The notes under the pieces: model-generated
What the model saw: the letters and a program-made list of their open reading frames with translations, nothing else
Told to the model about the DNA's origin: nothing
The model's database searches: none
Part shown: positions 39,616 through 42,218 of the stretch, in pieces
Layout of the letters: every line of letters begins with the position of its first letter
Numbering within the stretch: position 1 is the first letter of the stretch
Source of the DNA: Acidimicrobiia bacterium
Lineage (GTDB): Bacteria; Actinomycetota; Acidimicrobiia; Acidimicrobiales; Aldehydirespiratoraceae
Assembly: GCA_021296315.1 (NCBI GenBank)
Contig: JAGWAO010000013.1
Span: 1-42,218, forward strand
Length of the DNA stretch: 42,218 nt
Reading direction: 5' to 3'
Program-made: the position numbers and the translations under genes

Positions 39616-40463
39616 CCGAGCCGGCGGCCGCTCGGCCGGGTGAGTCTGGGGAGCGGGCAAACGTGGAGTCCACGCGGTCGCATATGTCGGCGGAGCGGGC
39701 AAACGTGGAGTCCACGCGGTCGCATATGTCGGCGGAGCGGGCAAACGTGGAGTCCACGCGGTCGGGCGCATCGGCGGAGCGGGCAAACGTGGAGTCCACG
39801 CGGTCGGGCGCCGATGACTGGGATGGGGGGGTGCAGCCGCCCGCCACGCCCGCCGGCGATGCCGCGCCCGCCGACATCGGTGCCGACGGGCCGTCGCCGA
39901 CCCGGGGGCAGCGTGCGTTGCCAGTTGTCGTCGAGTGGCTGGTCGTGCTGGTCTGCGCCCTGGGTCTGGCCCTGCTGCTCAAGGCCTTCCTGGTGGAGGT
40001 GTTCGTCATCCCGTCGGGCTCGATGGAGCCCACCCTGGTGGTCGACAACCGGGTGGTCGTGTACAAGCTCGGATACCGCTTGCACGACGTGAACCGCGGC
40101 GATGTGGTGGTCTTCGACAGCCCGAGCCAGAGTGGGGGTGTCGATGACCTGATCAAGCGGGTCGTCGCCCTGGGCGGCGAGACCTTCGAGATCCGCGACG
40201 GCCGGGTGTACATCGACGGCACCCGGCTGGAAGAGCCCTACCTGGAAGACGGCGAGTCGACGTTTCCCAAGGCGCCTATCCCGGGCTGCGTCAACGAGGC
40301 CGACTCGCAGCGCTGCGAGGTGCCGCAGGGCAAGGTCCTCGTGCTGGGCGACAGTCGCGAGGACAGCCGCGACGGCCGCTTCTTCGGCCCCATAGACGTC
40401 GACGACATCGTGGGCAGAGCCTTCTTGAAGATCTGGCCCCCGAACGACATGGGTGGGCTGTAA
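39612..40463 (+). CDS. lepB: Signal peptidase I with repetitive N-terminal extension
   Basis: Cleaves signal peptides from exported proteins. 283 aa from GTG 39612. Residues about 14-69 are four 14-residue repeats (ERANVESTRSHMSA and variants). A Pro/Ala-rich stretch and one membrane segment (about 107-127, VVEWLVVLVCALGLALLLKAFLV) follow. The catalytic domain has S137 in IPSGSMEPT and K182 in DDLIKRVVALGGE. VLGDSREDSRDGRFFGPI matches the later conserved box. The repeated N-terminus is cytoplasmic by the usual topology and is not a family feature. Confidence 0.94.
   Translation: MTEPAAARPGESGERANVESTRSHMSAERANVESTRSHMSAERANVESTRSGASAERANVESTRSGADDWDGGVQPPATPAGDAAPADIGADGPSPTRGQRALPVVVEWLVVLVCALGLALLLKAFLVEVFVIPSGSMEPTLVVDNRVVVYKLGYRLHDVNRGDVVVFDSPSQSGGVDDLIKRVVALGGETFEIRDGRVYIDGTRLEEPYLEDGESTFPKAPIPGCVNEADSQRCEVPQGKVLVLGDSREDSRDGRFFGPIDVDDIVGRAFLKIWPPNDMGGL
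39651..39818 (+). repeat. Four tandem 42-bp repeats at the 5' end of lepB
   Basis: Units start at 39651, 39693, 39735 and 39777. The first 30 bp (GAGCGGGCAAACGTGGAGTC then CACGCGGTCG) are identical in all four; the last 12 bp differ between the first two and last two. The period is a multiple of three. Confidence 0.95.
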
Positions 40464-40485
40464 CCGCCGCACGGCCCGGCTGGGT

Positions 40486-40491
40486 GATACT
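40486..40491 (+). promoter_or_regulatory. Possible -10 box for the second GDPD gene
   Basis: GATACT ends 6 nt before ATG 40498. A weaker match to TANNNT than the other leaderless boxes in this window. Confidence 0.35.
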
Positions 40492-40497
40492 GGGCTG

Positions 40498-41244
40498 ATG
40501 CCGACCCGGATACCGGCTCTGATGGCGCCGCCCATTGCTTTCGCCCACCGCGGGGCGAGAGCCCACGCCCGGGAGAACACGCTTGAAGCGTTCGCGCTGG
40601 CCCACCAGATGGGGGCCACCGGCATCGAGACCGACGCCTGGATCACCGCCGACGGCGAGGTCGTGCTGAACCATGACGAGACCGTCGGACGATTGCCCAC
40701 CTTCTCCACCCGCCGGATCCTCGGTCGGCCCATCGCCAGCCTGCCCCGGTCCCGGCTGCCCGGCCACATTCCCACTCTCGGCGAGTACTACCAGCACTGC
40801 GGAACCGATCTCCCCCTGAGCGTCGACGTGAAAGACGAGTCCGCCTTCACAGGACTGATCGCAGTGGCCCGGGACCAAGGCGCGGCCGAGCGGCTGTGGG
40901 TCTGCCACCACGACGCCGGCGTGCTCGGGATCTGGCGGTCCGCCGCGCCCGAAGTGCGGCTGGTGCACTCCACGCGCCTGGACCGGCTGGCGCGGGGTCC
41001 CGAGCGCCATGCTGCCGACCTCGCTGAGGCCGGCATCGACGCGGTGAACTGCCACCGCGAGTACTGGAACGGCGGCCTCACCACGCTGTACCACCGCTTC
41101 GGCCTGTTCGCCCTGGGCTGGGACGCACAGCAGACCCGCCACATCGCCGAGTTGGTCGACGCCGGCATCGACGCGGTGTACAGCGACCACGTCGACCGGA
41201 TGGTGGAGACCCTGGCCCTGTTCACGGACGGCGCCGACGGCTGA
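40498..41244 (+). CDS. Glycerophosphodiester phosphodiesterase, second copy
   Basis: 248 aa, no signal peptide. The catalytic positions align one for one with the gene at 1395: H17-R18-G19, ENT at 26-28, E44, D46 and H59-D60. The strand after the metal site reads ETDAWITADGEVVLNHD. The C-terminal part has ALGWDAQQTRHIAELVDAGIDAVYSD in place of VWTIDEP, so it is a distant paralogue, not a recent copy. Start ATG 40498 by promoter spacing; the track start 40453 is upstream of it. Confidence 0.92.
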   Translation: MPTRIPALMAPPIAFAHRGARAHARENTLEAFALAHQMGATGIETDAWITADGEVVLNHDETVGRLPTFSTRRILGRPIASLPRSRLPGHIPTLGEYYQHCGTDLPLSVDVKDESAFTGLIAVARDQGAAERLWVCHHDAGVLGIWRSAAPEVRLVHSTRLDRLARGPERHAADLAEAGIDAVNCHREYWNGGLTTLYHRFGLFALGWDAQQTRHIAELVDAGIDAVYSDHVDRMVETLALFTDGADG

Positions 41245-41296
41245 GCCAGGGGGTCCCATCGGGAGCCATTCACCGCTTGCGGGTATCGTTCCACTC

Positions 41297-41396
41297 AGAG
41301 GACGAGCGGGTAGGCGGCAATCATTGGACATCCCAGCGAAATCCTCAGCGAGGCCGTGGCCCGAGCGGCCCGTTAGCGCAGTGAACAAGAGTGGGA
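41297..41396 (+). repeat. Interspersed repeat copy F
   Basis: A more diverged copy: GAGGACGAGCGGGTAGGCGG, then GAGGCCGTGGCCCGAGCGGC and CGTTAGCGCAGTGAACAAGA. It begins 52 nt after the GDPD stop. Confidence 0.75.
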
Positions 41397-41433
41397 ACCA
41401 AGACGCTGCACCGCGAGGCGTCATCACCTGCCC

Positions 41434-41712
41434 GTGCATGTTCTGATGTGGATGTTGGCACCGGCCGCGGCCACCGTCATCGCCCTCCGGGTGCTAGTCG
41501 CCGGTATGCGAGCCGTGGCCCAGGCCTCTGCAGACCTGACCGGCGCGTTGGGGAAGTCGTCGTCGGCGGCTGTGGCCGGGGACGAACTCTCGCGCGTCGC
41601 GGCTCGACTGGGCGACCACGCCGAGGCAACCAGGGCCGCGGCCGACCGGTTGCGTGCCAACCGGGCCGCGCTGCCCCGTAGGCAGCCGCCGCAAGCTCGG
41701 CCTCTAGGCTGA
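41434..41712 (+). CDS. Small membrane protein of unknown function
   Basis: 92 aa from GTG 41434, or 88 aa from ATG 41446. An N-terminal membrane segment (MWMLAPAAATVIALRVLVAGM) is followed by a helical, Ala-rich soluble part (SRVAARLGDHAEATRAAADRLRANRAAL). It ends 4 nt before tatB, and the tatB -10 box overlaps its 3' end. No family recognised; moderate confidence that it is coding. Confidence 0.55.
   Translation: MHVLMWMLAPAAATVIALRVLVAGMRAVAQASADLTGALGKSSSAAVAGDELSRVAARLGDHAEATRAAADRLRANRAALPRRQPPQARPLG
41705..41710 (+). promoter_or_regulatory. -10 box of a leaderless promoter for tatB
   Basis: TAGGCT ends 6 nt before GTG 41717. Confidence 0.5.
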
Positions 41713-41716
41713 CGGC

Positions 41717-42218
41717 GTGGGAAACCTCGGCGGGGGAGAGATCCTAGTCATCCTGCTCGTCGCCCTGATTGTGCTGGGGCCGACCAAGCTGCCCCCGGCC
41801 ATCCGCCAGGTCGGCAAGTTCATGGGGGAGATCCGTCGCGTCGGCCAAGGCTTCCAGGAGGAGCTGCGCGAAGCGGCCAAGCCTCTGCAGGAAGCGACCG
41901 CCGATTTCAAGGCAGCCGACAAGAGCCTGCGGGAGACCACCCAGAAGCCCCTCAAGGAGATGACGGACACGCTGAAGGCCGCCGACCCCCGCAAGGTGAT
42001 CGAGCCTCCGCCCGACACCAGGGGCAAGGACGGCGACGCCGCCAAGGGCAAGGACGCATCACGCAAGGGCAATGCCGCTGCGGGTCCCGTCTCCTGGGGC
42101 ACCGCTGCTGCTGGGGTGAGCGCTCCCCCCGCGGCCGGCGATGTGTCGGAGGCTGCTGCGTCGGGCGCTGATGTGTCGGAGGCTGCTGCGTCGGGCGCTG
42201 ATGTGTCGGAGGCTGCTG
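41717..42218 (+). CDS. tatB: Twin-arginine translocation protein TatB (3' end cut by window)
   Basis: Not in the ORF track because it runs off the right edge. From GTG 41717 the N-terminus reads MGNLGGGEILVILLVALIVLGPTKLPPAIRQVGKFMGE. It has one membrane helix, glutamate at position 8 and the GPxxLP motif, which favour TatB over TatA. A long amphipathic helix (about 35-90) and an Ala/Asp/Gly-rich tail with ten-residue repeats follow. TatB receives folded, twin-arginine-signal proteins with TatC. Mycobacteria also have tat genes after pafBC. Confidence 0.88.
   Translation, partial: MGNLGGGEILVILLVALIVLGPTKLPPAIRQVGKFMGEIRRVGQGFQEELREAAKPLQEATADFKAADKSLRETTQKPLKEMTDTLKAADPRKVIEPPPDTRGKDGDAAKGKDASRKGNAAAGPVSWGTAAAGVSAPPAAGDVSEAAASGADVSEAAASGADVSEAA
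42140..42218 (+). repeat. 30-bp tandem repeats at the 3' end of tatB
   Basis: The 30-bp unit encoding DVSEAAASGA is repeated from 42140 and 42170, with a third copy cut by the window end. The frame is kept. Confidence 0.9.

Noticed and set aside
39651-39818. CRISPR or mobile-element repeats
   Set aside because: Direct contiguous repeats without spacers, in frame within lepB.

Overview
The window looks like part of the chromosome of a high-GC actinobacterium, probably an uncultured member of the Acidimicrobiia. The reasons are a complete Pup-proteasome locus (arc, dop, pup, prcB, prcA, pafA, pafB, pafC), an actinobacterial DUF3151 gene, a long-form transaldolase beside transketolase, heavy use of GTG starts, GTGA/ATGA gene overlaps, and many TANNNT boxes 6-8 nt before a start codon, as in actinobacterial leaderless promoters. 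The class assignment is inference. I see no rRNA, tRNA, CRISPR array, insertion sequence or integrase.

Layout. 1-2.2 kb: a secreted acidic-tailed protein (cut by the window edge), an 837-base stretch with no gene but dense in hairpins (candidate structured RNA), and a glycerophosphodiester phosphodiesterase. 2.2-8.7 kb: pyruvate kinase, a small membrane protein, DUF3151, a MobA-rhodanese fusion, RNase D, a small acidic protein and a CLC channel with CBS domains. 9.0-15.7 kb (minus strand): sulfate activation (cysD, cysNC and a second, stand-alone cysC), then transaldolase and transketolase. 15.8-19.4 kb: a protein of unknown function, a PBP4-type D,D-carboxypeptidase, a LON-domain protein and three small membrane proteins. 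19.5-22.7 kb: ttuB-ttuA-trmI, a tRNA T-loop modification cluster, then a membrane-anchored serine protease and a ferredoxin. 23.0-37.3 kb: arc, then a polar amino-acid ABC transporter of AapJQMP type (two substrate-binding paralogues, two oversized permeases, one ATPase) lying between arc and dop, then dop-pup-prcB-prcA, a minus-strand coiled-coil protein and pafA. 37.5-42.2 kb: pafB, pafC, signal peptidase I, a second GDPD, a small membrane protein and tatB (cut by the window edge).

How the parts work together. Pup is ligated to proteins by PafA, removed by Dop, and recognised by ARC, whose C-terminal QYL tail docks on the PrcAB core. The first amino-acid binding protein starts 12 bases after arc, so amino-acid import and proteasomal breakdown may share a transcript. 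TtuB/TtuA (2-thiolation of U54) and TrmI (m1A58) act on the same tRNA T-loop.

The most unusual signals are these. (1) At five gene junctions the stop/start region is tandemly duplicated. The copies form chains of 6-16-codon mini-ORFs whose stops overlap the next start (ATGA or GTGA). All nine start-to-start distances counted are 2 modulo 3, whereas tandem repeats inside genes here are 0 modulo 3. (2) A candidate structured RNA of about 600 nt lies on the minus strand at roughly 630-1231. (3) An interspersed repeat of up to about 100 bp occurs six times, always just after a stop codon. (4) The transporter ATPase lacks its D-loop (SALD) through a clean in-frame deletion. (5) TtuB carries four residues after its GG.
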